Part shown: positions 54,225 through 62,276 of the stretch, one piece after another
How the letters are laid out: each line of letters opens with the position of its first letter
Numbering within the stretch: the stretch's first letter is position 1
Assembly (NCBI RefSeq): GCF_003610535.1
Contig: NZ_RAPN01000001.1
Coordinates: 868,001 to 932,000, forward strand
Length of the DNA stretch: 64,000 bases
DNA from: Mangrovibacterium diazotrophicum
Lineage (GTDB): Bacteria > Bacteroidota > Bacteroidia > Bacteroidales > Prolixibacteraceae
Direction: 5' to 3'
Position numbers and translations under genes: made by a program
Notes under the pieces: generated by a model
Seen by the model: only the letters and a program-made list of their open reading frames with translations
Told to the model about the DNA's origin: nothing
Database searches by the model: none

Positions 54225-55431
54225 GATTTCTTTTCGTTGAAATGGTTTCTGGTGTATATTCAGAATAAGCAACTTCGCTGAGATATTCCTTTAAATATGG
54301 TAGAGGAGCATTCTTGACCGTGTCCCAGCCAATCCAACGGATCTTCTTATCTCCTGCCAGTACCGACGACTGAGCCGCGTGTAGCGATCCTGATCTCTCC
54401 AGGATATTTCCAATCTTAGGTGAGTAAAAATGCTGGGCCAACTTTTCAGCATCAGAACCGGCACCTTGTTTTAACAGAAAGAAATAAGCTACAACCGGAT
54501 TGCCGTCGATTGGGTTAATCTGCTGAACTTCATCACGCACATCACTGCGTATAAAACACTTGGCAAAGTTGTGCATCAGGTTAATAGGAGCTGTCTCTGG
54601 CAGCGCTGTTGCCAAATTTTTTACCATCCCTGAAAAATGTTGTTTGCTTTTAACGTTCGCTGCGAATTGACGGATTCCATCTTCGCCATGCTGGTGGTAC
54701 AAATAGAACATCATCACAAAGCCAAAATGATCGCGTACATTCTTTCCCATCTGCGAGATCATTCCGCGGTACTCCGGGTTAAGCAAATCCGACCACGACC
54801 GGGGAAGAGCTAAATTCGGTTTCAACGCCGGATCGTAAACCATGACAAACTCCTCCGCTCCAAAAGTGTGGTACTGTCGTTTGTCATCCACCAATCCCGC
54901 TTTCCGGAACATTGCGTTAAAGGGTGCCCGGATCTGCGAAGTAAAATAACCCGGCTTAATCCATGAATCAGTAAACTGTTGGGTATTTAGCGAGCTAAAG
55001 CCTTTGCCAATCAATATATCCGGCAAATCATCAATCGATTGACAGAGTGCAAGGTAATTTTGAAATTCCTTCTTTTTGTATTTCGGAAAAATATTCAGGT
55101 TCAGACCTATTCCCTGCGATTTAGCAAAGGCGCAAAGCTCGTCTACGAAAGCTTGTTGCCAGGTAAAACTCACATAACCTGCTATATTTACCTGCCCGCT
55201 TTTCACCAGATTTCTGCGCATCTGCGCATAGTTGCACGGATACTGCAACGCTCGTTTCACCGTCCTTGTTAAACCAAGGGTCAGTGATTCCAAAGGCAGT
55301 TCATATTGCTCGGCAAAACTACCGACTGAAATATTTTCGTCAATCAGCTTACGGAAGGGCCAAAGAAACTCCAGGCATTCCGGATGTTGCTCCAGTAATT
55401 GTTTTAGATCTGTATCCGATTGTACCAACAT
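54205..55431 (-). CDS. Signal-less solute-binding-like protein with N-terminal DUF1858-like helix domain
   Basis: 408 residues. Residues 1-70 (LLEQHPECLEFLWPFR, then SVGSFAEQYELPLESL) look like a DUF1858-type helical domain as found with redox or metal proteins. Residues 85-395 resemble periplasmic solute-binding proteins of the ModA/iron-binding class (DLPDILIGKGFSSL, AEEFVMVYDPAL, NPVVAYFFLLKQGAG), yet there is no signal peptide or lipobox. It would therefore act in the cytoplasm. It overlaps the second binding-protein gene by 20 bp. A cytoplasmic metal-oxyanion carrier or sensor is one possibility; the function is not known. Confidence 0.75.
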   Translation of the reverse strand: MLVQSDTDLKQLLEQHPECLEFLWPFRKLIDENISVGSFAEQYELPLESLTLGLTRTVKRALQYPCNYAQMRRNLVKSGQVNIAGYVSFTWQQAFVDELCAFAKSQGIGLNLNIFPKYKKKEFQNYLALCQSIDDLPDILIGKGFSSLNTQQFTDSWIKPGYFTSQIRAPFNAMFRKAGLVDDKRQYHTFGAEEFVMVYDPALKPNLALPRSWSDLLNPEYRGMISQMGKNVRDHFGFVMMFYLYHQHGEDGIRQFAANVKSKQHFSGMVKNLATALPETAPINLMHNFAKCFIRSDVRDEVQQINPIDGNPVVAYFFLLKQGAGSDAEKLAQHFYSPKIGNILERSGSLHAAQSSVLAGDKKIRWIGWDTVKNAPLPYLKEYLSEVAYSEYTPETISTKRNHENNDL

Positions 55432-55432
55432 A

Positions 55433-57694
55433 TCAGTTCAAATTAAAAGTGACGTAAAAGCGAAAGTTCCTCCCTTCGGCCGGTAAGTACGACTGAAAGG
55501 TTTCGTAATCCTTGTTTGTCAGGTTGTTCACGACCAGTCGAAGTGACGGATTACAAGGCAAGGCCCCAAAGCTAAACCCGAGTGACAAATCTGTTACGAC
55601 GTAGGCCGGCGTGGCATAACCGTCATCGGGCAGGCGCCTTTGCTCACTGTAGTAAACGGCAGCCAGCAATCCATGTGACGAAATATTCGGACTCAACTGG
55701 TAGTGGTAATGCAGCTCCGATTTCAGGTTGAAAGGCGGCACAAAGTCAAGTGGCTCTCCTTCTCCGAAATAATCTCCCCCATCTGAAACATCGGTTCCGT
55801 TCAGATATGACGCGCCGGCGGAGAACACCAGTTCATCTTCTTCCTGCAAAAGCTGTTGCACCGGTACTGTCAGCATCAATTCTCCACCCCACAGGCGGGC
55901 TTTCCCAACATTGGTATATTGAAAATTGGTTCCCGGTTGCCCCTTCACATCGTCCATGGTAATCATGTCTTTCATCAACCACAAAAAAGGGCTGAGATCC
56001 AACTCTATTTTACCAATTGTTTGCTGGTAATCCATATCGATGCTGTGGCAATATTCCGGCTTCAATTCGGTGTTTCCGTATAAAATACCCCGCGCCGTAT
56101 AGTTATCGGCAAACAGCTCTGTTGTTTCGGGCATACGAAACGAGCGGGCCAGGTTCAGCTTAATGTGACTTTGCTCAGAAAGCCGAGTTTGTCCACCAAT
56201 TGATGCCGAAACAGCATGAATATGACTCTCGCCTTCCTTATCCTGCTTCAAACTGTACACTTCACCTTCCTGCACATGGTCGTAGTCGAAACGCAGGCCG
56301 CCTGCCAGTGAAGTTCCAAAACCGGGCCGGAAGATGGTTTCACCAAAAGCTCCGGCCACAATCGAGCGCGCATTGATGCTCACCCGATTTCGAAACGAAA
56401 GGTTCTGAATGTAGTCGTTACTCTCGGTTGGCGACGAAATGTGAAAGCTGTAATAGGAAGTTCCCGTATTCAGCGTCCACTTTTCGCCAATCCGGTGCTG
56501 AAGCGTCCAGCTGGCACCGTAATAATAATCGGTGTAGTCGGTAACTTCCTGGAAAGACAAAAGATGGCCAGCAGCCGTGAAGTAACGTTTTTCAAGTTCC
56601 CGCTTTTCATGACTGAAATAAGCCGACACCACCGACTTCCAGTTTGGATTGGCTTGAAAAGTCCAGTTCATTGAAATGTTTCGCGTATCCTCAATATTGG
56701 TTGTTGCCAGTAAATATTCGGTCCCGCTGAAGCCTTTGGGTTTTCCCCAAGGCCCGCCCCAATGCAGGTCGACCAGCACGTCCAGTCGGCTTTTTGCTGA
56801 CATTTTCCAGGCCGTTTTCGCCAGGAAGTCTTTATCCTCGTAAAAACTGTTTTCAATCGTCGTTCCGTCCGGGTAATGGCCGCTTCCAGCTTTGCGATAG
56901 CGTAGGTTAATTCCGCCCGCCAACTTTTCGTTCCCCTCACTGACCGAAGCCAGCAGGATGCGTTCATCGTTGTTGGTTCCGTAGCCAGCTGTCAGTTTCC
57001 CGTTCATCCCGTCTGTATCAAAAGGGAATGCATCAATTAGATTGACGATTCCGGCGATGGCACCGGAACCATACCGCACTGAAGCCGCTCCTTTCTCCAC
57101 TTCAACGCGATCCAAATCGTACACATTGATGGTGTGGGACATAAAGCCTGCCGGGTAACTACTAAAGCGACGGTTGCCGTTGCGCAACACCAGGAGCCGT
57201 TTGCCTGATAAACCCCGGAGAATAAGTGGAACCTGGTAACCCGAGCGCTGCGTGAAACCTGCTTTGGCACCCAGTAAATCAGTCACGTGCAGCGGCATCC
57301 GTTCTTCCACCTCGGCTTTATCAACCGATAAAACAGCCGCATTGCTTTTAGCCCGCAGACTTTGACTTTGCAACACCATTATATCCCCCAGTTGATAAAC
57401 ACGAGGTGCCAATTCAATCTTTAAATCGTCACCAGGGCGTGCCAATTCAATATCGCGACTTTCAAAATTGCTTGCCGATACAGAAATCGCCAAAGGAAAA
57501 GCATACGCATCGACCGGAAAACAAAATTCTCCCTGCTCGTTGCATAGCAACTGTTTGCCTTGCGGCAATAGCAGGCTTGCAAAAGCAATGGGTTCCCCCG
57601 AAAGTGAAATCACCTTTCCGCTGATAACCTTTGCCGATAGTGTTTGACTAAGCATCATAAATAGAAAAATTAAGTGACACAAGTAATGATTCAT
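55433..57694 (-). CDS. TonB-dependent outer-membrane receptor 2 (island)
   Basis: 753 residues: signal peptide (LIFLFMMLSQTLSA), carboxypeptidase-regulatory-like domain (about 22-100), then LGDIMVLQSQSL (TonB-box-like), a plug (about 120-230; LILRGLSGKRLLVLRNGNRRF region, DRVEVEKGAASVRYGSGAIAG) and a barrel ending FRFYVTFNLN with a terminal aromatic residue pattern. It is only distantly similar to receptor 1. It lies between an HmuY-like lipoprotein and the signal-less binding protein. Confidence 0.92.
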   Translation of the reverse strand: MNHYLCHLIFLFMMLSQTLSAKVISGKVISLSGEPIAFASLLLPQGKQLLCNEQGEFCFPVDAYAFPLAISVSASNFESRDIELARPGDDLKIELAPRVYQLGDIMVLQSQSLRAKSNAAVLSVDKAEVEERMPLHVTDLLGAKAGFTQRSGYQVPLILRGLSGKRLLVLRNGNRRFSSYPAGFMSHTINVYDLDRVEVEKGAASVRYGSGAIAGIVNLIDAFPFDTDGMNGKLTAGYGTNNDERILLASVSEGNEKLAGGINLRYRKAGSGHYPDGTTIENSFYEDKDFLAKTAWKMSAKSRLDVLVDLHWGGPWGKPKGFSGTEYLLATTNIEDTRNISMNWTFQANPNWKSVVSAYFSHEKRELEKRYFTAAGHLLSFQEVTDYTDYYYGASWTLQHRIGEKWTLNTGTSYYSFHISSPTESNDYIQNLSFRNRVSINARSIVAGAFGETIFRPGFGTSLAGGLRFDYDHVQEGEVYSLKQDKEGESHIHAVSASIGGQTRLSEQSHIKLNLARSFRMPETTELFADNYTARGILYGNTELKPEYCHSIDMDYQQTIGKIELDLSPFLWLMKDMITMDDVKGQPGTNFQYTNVGKARLWGGELMLTVPVQQLLQEEDELVFSAGASYLNGTDVSDGGDYFGEGEPLDFVPPFNLKSELHYHYQLSPNISSHGLLAAVYYSEQRRLPDDGYATPAYVVTDLSLGFSFGALPCNPSLRLVVNNLTNKDYETFQSYLPAEGRNFRFYVTFNLN

Positions 57695-57748
57695 GGACCG
57701 GAATTCTGGTAAATAATTGTCTGCCGTGCGGCGGATTGACTGGACAGC

Positions 57749-58444
57749 CTATTCGGAAATAACCTGCCAGCGAACAACGGTTTTTTGCTTGTCAGCCCCG
57801 CTTCCCTGGAAAGCATGTACCATAAATTTGACGTAACCTCCCTCACCAGTCTTCACCAGGTAAACCGGTTGAACTTCTTCCTCGGTCAAGCCATCAGGTA
57901 TCACCAAGACATTGCTGCGGAAACTCCGGCCAATAACACATTGGTCGATAGCTGCAAAAAGCAGAGCCCGGTCATAGTATCCATCTTCGTTAATGCATGC
58001 AGCGTAATCCACGGTTGGCTCCGAAACAACCGACAACTGCATTTCCGGCGTTATTTCAGTCAGTGAATCGAAATATTCCAGTCCCGCTCCGATTTGAACA
58101 GCCTTCACATCCGAGTTCAACAACATGGCAGGGCAACCTTCCGACGCCAAATCACCATTATCATCTGTGTAATAAGACTTTACAGTGTAAAATTTAATAT
58201 CATACGTGTAGTCGTCGGTTTCTTCCAGGTACTTGTAATCAAAATCCGTTTCTTCCAATGCTGTCTCGTCGTTTACGAAGTCCATTCCAGCCCCCCAGAC
58301 ATTCACATTTGGGTTCCGTTCAAGGGAATACTCCTTAACCGGGTAGTCACCCGAAACAATACTTTTCAACTGATCATCTTCACTACACGATACAGCAACC
58401 AAGCAGCTAAACGCCATTAAGCAATAAAAATTCATCCTTTTCAT
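57749..58444 (-). CDS. HmuY-like lipoprotein, first gene of the island
   Basis: 231 residues from the ATG at 58444 (an earlier TTG is unlikely), lipobox VAVSC with Cys20. The C-terminal block VYLVKTGEGGYVKFMVHAF and the closing strand resemble the HmuY family, surface lipoproteins that pass haem or other ligands to a TonB receptor. Similarity is limited to the last third, so this is tentative. It stands 54 bp before receptor 2, the position HmuY has before its receptor HmuR. Confidence 0.6.
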   Translation of the reverse strand: MKRMNFYCLMAFSCLVAVSCSEDDQLKSIVSGDYPVKEYSLERNPNVNVWGAGMDFVNDETALEETDFDYKYLEETDDYTYDIKFYTVKSYYTDDNGDLASEGCPAMLLNSDVKAVQIGAGLEYFDSLTEITPEMQLSVVSEPTVDYAACINEDGYYDRALLFAAIDQCVIGRSFRSNVLVIPDGLTEEEVQPVYLVKTGEGGYVKFMVHAFQGSGADKQKTVVRWQVISE

Positions 58445-58480
58445 TATAGTCAAATTTTGGTTTTTCGATATTCATTAAAA

Positions 58481-58513
58481 AGATAACGTCGTTATTCACA
58501 AAACAGATAACGT
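58481..58513 (-). promoter_or_regulatory. Palindrome and direct repeat at the metal-island promoter
   Basis: ATAACG-T-CGTTAT (58483-58495) is a perfect palindrome 38 bp before the first ATG of the island. AGATAACGT occurs twice (58481-58489 and 58505-58513). The half-site is similar to the TAACG element of ModE operators in proteobacteria, but whether Bacteroidota use such a site is not known to me. Confidence 0.45.
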
Positions 58514-58852
58514 GCCGAAAGATGATCTAAAGCTTAACCATCGGAAATGCAATACGATAGCAAAAACACAAGCAATACATAACTACAATTTTGTAGGACA
58601 TTCAAGGTTAAAAACAACAAAATTGTGGGAAAATGGAAGTATTTGGCAAAACAATCGACAGCTTTTATTATTGTTTGTGTAAGGCAATGTTGACATTATT
58701 AGTTCTCGTTCACTCCAATATCCCTCCTATGGACAATTCTATTCCGTCGCTCCAAAATCCCTTTAATGTAACGACATGACATTCTAAGTCATGAGCTGAG
58801 CACGAATTCTCGATATCATAAACAAATTTCTCTGGGGGCGCAACAAAACTAA

Positions 58853-58905
58853 AAACGGTATAAAATTGGTAATTTGCTCACCCATTTTATACCGTTTACT
58901 TTTTT
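58853..58905 (-). terminator. Terminator after the quinone oxidoreductase gene (bidirectional)
   Basis: Perfect 14-bp arms, AAACGGTATAAAAT and its complement (58853-58866 and 58884-58897), with a 17-nt loop. T-rich sequence lies on both sides, so it could stop transcription in either direction. It is about 95 bp after the stop of the oxidoreductase gene. Confidence 0.8.
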
Positions 58906-58992
58906 GATTCCACCTAATGTATCATCAATATCCTGTCCTCAAGATCACACCTGAAAACAAGCACAAACCGGATTAGGTTAATCTTAGTCGGA

Positions 58993-59967
58993 TTACACCT
59001 CCCAATCCAGAATTATTTTGCCAATGTGCTTGCTTTGCTCCATGCATTGATGTGCCTGGACAACGTCGGTGTACGAATACGCTTTGTATACAATCGGTTT
59101 AAATTTCCCGTTTTCGATTAGTGGCCAGACATACTTCAGTACTTCTTCGGCCAAACGTTTCTTGTACTCGTACTCCCTTCCCCGCAAGGTACTTCCTGAA
59201 ATACTTAGCCGCTTCACCATCATCTGCCAAATATCAAGCGAAACATCTTTCCCTGATTCAGCATTAATATAAACCAACCGGCCATCTTCGTTCAATACAT
59301 GGAGGTTCTTTTCAAAATAAGGTCCTCCGATCATATCCAGGATAACATCAACGCCGCTGTTTTTCAATACCTCTTCAAAATCCTGCGTTTTATAATTAAT
59401 GCACAGGTCGGCACCTAAATCGGAACAATATTGTGCTTTTTCGTCTGTACCCACTGTTGTGATAACCCGCGAGCCAAATGCGTGCGCCAATTGAATTGCG
59501 GTTACACCAATACCACTGCTTCCACCATGAACCAGTAAAGACTCTCCAGGCTGAAAACTTCCGCGCTCAAAAATGTTCGACCAAACTGTAAAAACTGTTT
59601 CAGGCAAACTGGCGGCTTCAATAAAATCCAATTTGGCGGGAATTGGCAGGCATTGTCCTTCTTTTACCGCAACAAATTGAGCATAACCACCGCCTCCCAG
59701 CAAAGCACACACGCGATCTCCCTCTTTCCATTGGGTAACGTCGGGACCACAAACTACCACGACACCAGCAACTTCCAAGCCCGGAATTTCATTGGGTGTA
59801 TTTGTTGGAGCAGCGTATTTCCCCTGTCGTTGGAGAACATCGCTCCGGTTAACGCCTGAAGCTTTCACCTCGATTAAAACTTCATTCCCTACTGGAATTG
59901 GCTGAGGTATTTCTGTTAGTTGTAAAACTTCAGCACTTCCGAATTCAGTGATGGTAACAGCTTTCAT
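58993..59967 (-). CDS. NAD(P)H:quinone oxidoreductase (MDR superfamily, zinc-free)
   Basis: 324 residues. The quinone-reductase start (MKAVTITEFGSAEVLQLTE), the NRSDVLQRQGKY block and the nucleotide-binding motif VHGGSSGIGVTAIQLA are typical of the QOR/PIG3 group. No zinc-ligand cysteines are present. It uses NADPH to reduce quinones or enones in the cytoplasm. It is 11 bp after the upstream unknown gene and divergent from a LysR regulator. Confidence 0.9.
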   Translation of the reverse strand: MKAVTITEFGSAEVLQLTEIPQPIPVGNEVLIEVKASGVNRSDVLQRQGKYAAPTNTPNEIPGLEVAGVVVVCGPDVTQWKEGDRVCALLGGGGYAQFVAVKEGQCLPIPAKLDFIEAASLPETVFTVWSNIFERGSFQPGESLLVHGGSSGIGVTAIQLAHAFGSRVITTVGTDEKAQYCSDLGADLCINYKTQDFEEVLKNSGVDVILDMIGGPYFEKNLHVLNEDGRLVYINAESGKDVSLDIWQMMVKRLSISGSTLRGREYEYKKRLAEEVLKYVWPLIENGKFKPIVYKAYSYTDVVQAHQCMEQSKHIGKIILDWEV

Positions 59968-59978
59968 AATCTCATTTT

Positions 59979-60536
59979 TTAGAAAGGTAAATTGTATTTG
60001 CCATACAGCGCTTTATTCTCAATACTTTTTGCAAACAGAGGTGTTTCTTCGTGGTTGTGTGCATCGGAGGCATCTTGTCTTGCTTTGGCAGCCTGGGCTA
60101 AAGTAATCCCGTTTTTACGGATGAACTCCATAAACTCGGGAGTTGCTGTTGCATGGATCGAGTTCGTATATTTCGACGTTTGATCATCAATTCGTTCCGC
60201 TTTGAGTTCCCATAGAACCTGAACTCTGGACCGACCGCTGGCAGTTACCGTATCCGAGATCGAAAGCATCCGGCAATAGTCGGGGCGGGCTTCGTCAAAA
60301 ACATAGTGTTGTACCACCAATGCGGTTCCTACAAATTCAACATTGATCGACATTGGTGTGCCTTCGTAGTTAGCCGTAATCCCGGCTGCAATGTGATTAA
60401 CCGAACAACGTTGATATTCGGCGTCCGGCAGGTGAAGCAGCCAGTCCGCAATATCAACTTTTTCAATTGGGGCATTGATCACTGTAGAAACGATTGATTC
60501 GGATAATGCGTTTTCGGGTGTTTGTAAAATTTCCAT
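59979..60536 (-). CDS. Conserved protein of unknown function, first gene of the quinone-reductase operon
   Basis: 185 residues from the ATG at 60536 (MEILQTPENALSES). The middle, with alternating beta-strand sequence and LWELKAERIDDQTSKYTNSIHATATPEFMEFI, resembles SRPBCC/START-type ligand-binding domains, but I do not recognise the family. No signal peptide. Its link with an oxidoreductase and a LysR regulator suggests a response to a small aromatic or quinone compound. Confidence 0.6.
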   Translation of the reverse strand: MEILQTPENALSESIVSTVINAPIEKVDIADWLLHLPDAEYQRCSVNHIAAGITANYEGTPMSINVEFVGTALVVQHYVFDEARPDYCRMLSISDTVTASGRSRVQVLWELKAERIDDQTSKYTNSIHATATPEFMEFIRKNGITLAQAAKARQDASDAHNHEETPLFAKSIENKALYGKYNLPF

Positions 60537-60616
60537 CTTTTCGTGTTTTAAAATTAACTGAAACAAAGTTCGATGATCTTTCTTAATCGTGGAAATGGTA
60601 TTTTTAGATCATATCA

Positions 60617-60631
60617 ATCGAAAATTTCGAT
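60617..60631. promoter_or_regulatory. LysR-type operator palindrome (T-N11-A)
   Basis: ATCGAAA-A-TTTCGAT is a perfect 7-1-7 palindrome in the 127-bp divergent region. The T at 60618 and the A at 60630 give exactly T-N11-A, the LysR-family recognition core. It lies 33 bp upstream of the LysR start and 81 bp from the divergent gene, a position suited to controlling both. Confidence 0.7.
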
Positions 60632-60663
60632 ATAGAATAATTATCTTTAGAAAAATTAGAAGA

Positions 60664-61560
60664 ATGGAACTTCGTCAACTCAAATACTTTGTCCGTGCAG
60701 CTGAGCTTTTAAACTTCACCCAGGCTGCTGATGATTTGTACATCACCCAAAGCACCCTTTCACACCAAATAAAAGAATTGGAAACCTCGTTGGACATTCT
60801 CCTTTTTGACCGGATCGGGAAACGGGTAAGATTAACGGAAGCGGGAGAAACGATGCTCGGTTACGCCCGCAAAACCATTCGCCAGGCCGAGGAAGGCAGG
60901 CAGGTATTAATGGATTTGAATAATCTACAAACCGGCAAGTTAACGATTGGGGCAACTTACGGGCTAACCGAACTACTGATCCAATCCATTACCGCATTTA
61001 ACCAGGAATTTCCCGGGGTCCAGGTCCGGATTGAATTCGGCTCGACCTCCGATTTACTGCAAAAGATCCGGGCCTTTGAAATCGACTGCATGCTTTCGTT
61101 CCTGCCTTCTTCCCCAAACCTGGCAGACCTTGTAATAAGCCAGCTGTTTACTGCTCATCTTTCGCTTATTCTCCATCAGTCGCATGCCTGGGCTAAACTC
61201 AAAAAAGTAAGCTTGCAAAAGCTGTCCGAACTGCCTTTGGTTTTGCCGTCGCCCAGTTACAGTATCCGGAATTTCCTGGATGGGATACTCCTGAAGAAAG
61301 GAATCGAATTAAATGCCAAAATTGAAATCAACGATATTCACAGCCTGCTGGAACTTACGAATACAAAAAATTGGAATACCATCCTGATGAATAGTTCCCT
61401 GTTCGATTTTGCAGAACTAACCGCTGTTCCCATCGAAGGCAAAAACATGATTCGTGAAGCAACAATCACGGTCTCTTCTGAAATCTACCAAAAGAAAGCC
61501 CTTTTGGCTTTCCAGGATATCATTCTGAAAAAGAGCTTGGCCTATCGACAGCAGAACTGA
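60664..61560 (+). CDS. LysR-family transcriptional regulator
   Basis: 298 residues from the ATG at 60664, where the canonical start MELRQLKYFVRAAELLNFT occurs. The winged helix-turn-helix (1-60; AADDLYITQSTLSHQIKELE) is followed by a periplasmic-binding-like effector domain (about 90-295). This is the CynR/CbbR-like class. It is divergent from the oxidoreductase operon and probably activates it in response to a small molecule. Confidence 0.92.
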   Translation: MELRQLKYFVRAAELLNFTQAADDLYITQSTLSHQIKELETSLDILLFDRIGKRVRLTEAGETMLGYARKTIRQAEEGRQVLMDLNNLQTGKLTIGATYGLTELLIQSITAFNQEFPGVQVRIEFGSTSDLLQKIRAFEIDCMLSFLPSSPNLADLVISQLFTAHLSLILHQSHAWAKLKKVSLQKLSELPLVLPSPSYSIRNFLDGILLKKGIELNAKIEINDIHSLLELTNTKNWNTILMNSSLFDFAELTAVPIEGKNMIREATITVSSEIYQKKALLAFQDIILKKSLAYRQQN

Positions 61561-61725
61561 ACCAACAATCTTTACATTGAATCCACCCTTTGGGGACAAT
61601 ATTCCTCGCACAAGAATTTTGAAAATGGAAATCAGGCAATTTCAAAGTTTCTTAAATCGGGGAATCCGCCTCATCCGCTTCCACTGAAGAATCCTATTCC
61701 CCTAATCGATTCAAATTATGCCGAA

Positions 61726-61932
61726 TTATTTTTTGATACTTAGGGCGCCCGACGGGCATTTGGCAACCTGATCGATGAGTTCCTGTGAACTGGCATTCTC
61801 AATTTTAATCCAGGGGCGTTCGATCGGGTTGTAAACTTTCGGGAGGTTTTTGACACAAACGCCCGAGTGAATGCATTTCCAGGGTTGCCAAACTATGGTG
61901 ATTTCGCCGTTGCTGTATTCTTTTGTTTCCAT
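61726..61932 (-). CDS. YjdI-like (Fer4_19) mono-cluster ferredoxin
   Basis: 68 residues from the ATG at 61932; an upstream TTG start is less likely. Three cysteines are placed as in the Fer4_19 family: C20 and C26 (KCIHSGVCV) and C59 (AKCPSGAL), with PWI in between. It probably holds one Fe-S cluster, with H22 or another residue completing the ligand set. Its redox partner is not evident; it may be linked with the oxidoreductase or with an acetyltransferase elsewhere as in other genomes. Confidence 0.85.
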   Translation of the reverse strand: METKEYSNGEITIVWQPWKCIHSGVCVKNLPKVYNPIERPWIKIENASSQELIDQVAKCPSGALSIKK

Positions 61933-61960
61933 TGCAGTTCGTGTTTGTAGAGTAGACAAA

Positions 61961-62276
61961 GCTTGAAGGTAAAAAGTTTAGATGAGAGCATCTGATTAAG
62001 TCGGGTTCCCTCACTACGCGAGAATTGGATCTATTCCCAATATCCTCAGAAAGACAAAGAAAAATTAAGGCCAAAATCGACACTTTTAAAAATCAAGCGC
62101 AATAAAAGATGAAAAAATCCGATTTAAAAGCATATTCTACCGACACAACCTGATTTTTTACAGACCAAACGCCACCTTAACAATTTAATTGCTATCTTCT
62201 CCATATCCAAAATCCAAAAATCACAGTATACTGCGTTGCCCCCGTATATCATTTTCAGAATAAAAAATAGGACCGA
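61961..62276. other. Divergent intergenic region (316 bp)
   Basis: Between the ferredoxin and the PAS protein. A+T-rich, no gene or RNA seen. Confidence 0.6.

Larger units (their letters stand above)
58445..58992. other. Intergenic region with island promoter and upstream terminator
   Basis: 548 bp. It contains a palindrome and direct repeat near the island start (58481-58513) and a strong hairpin (58853-58905). The middle part (58520-58850) is A+T-rich without recognisable genes. Confidence 0.6.
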
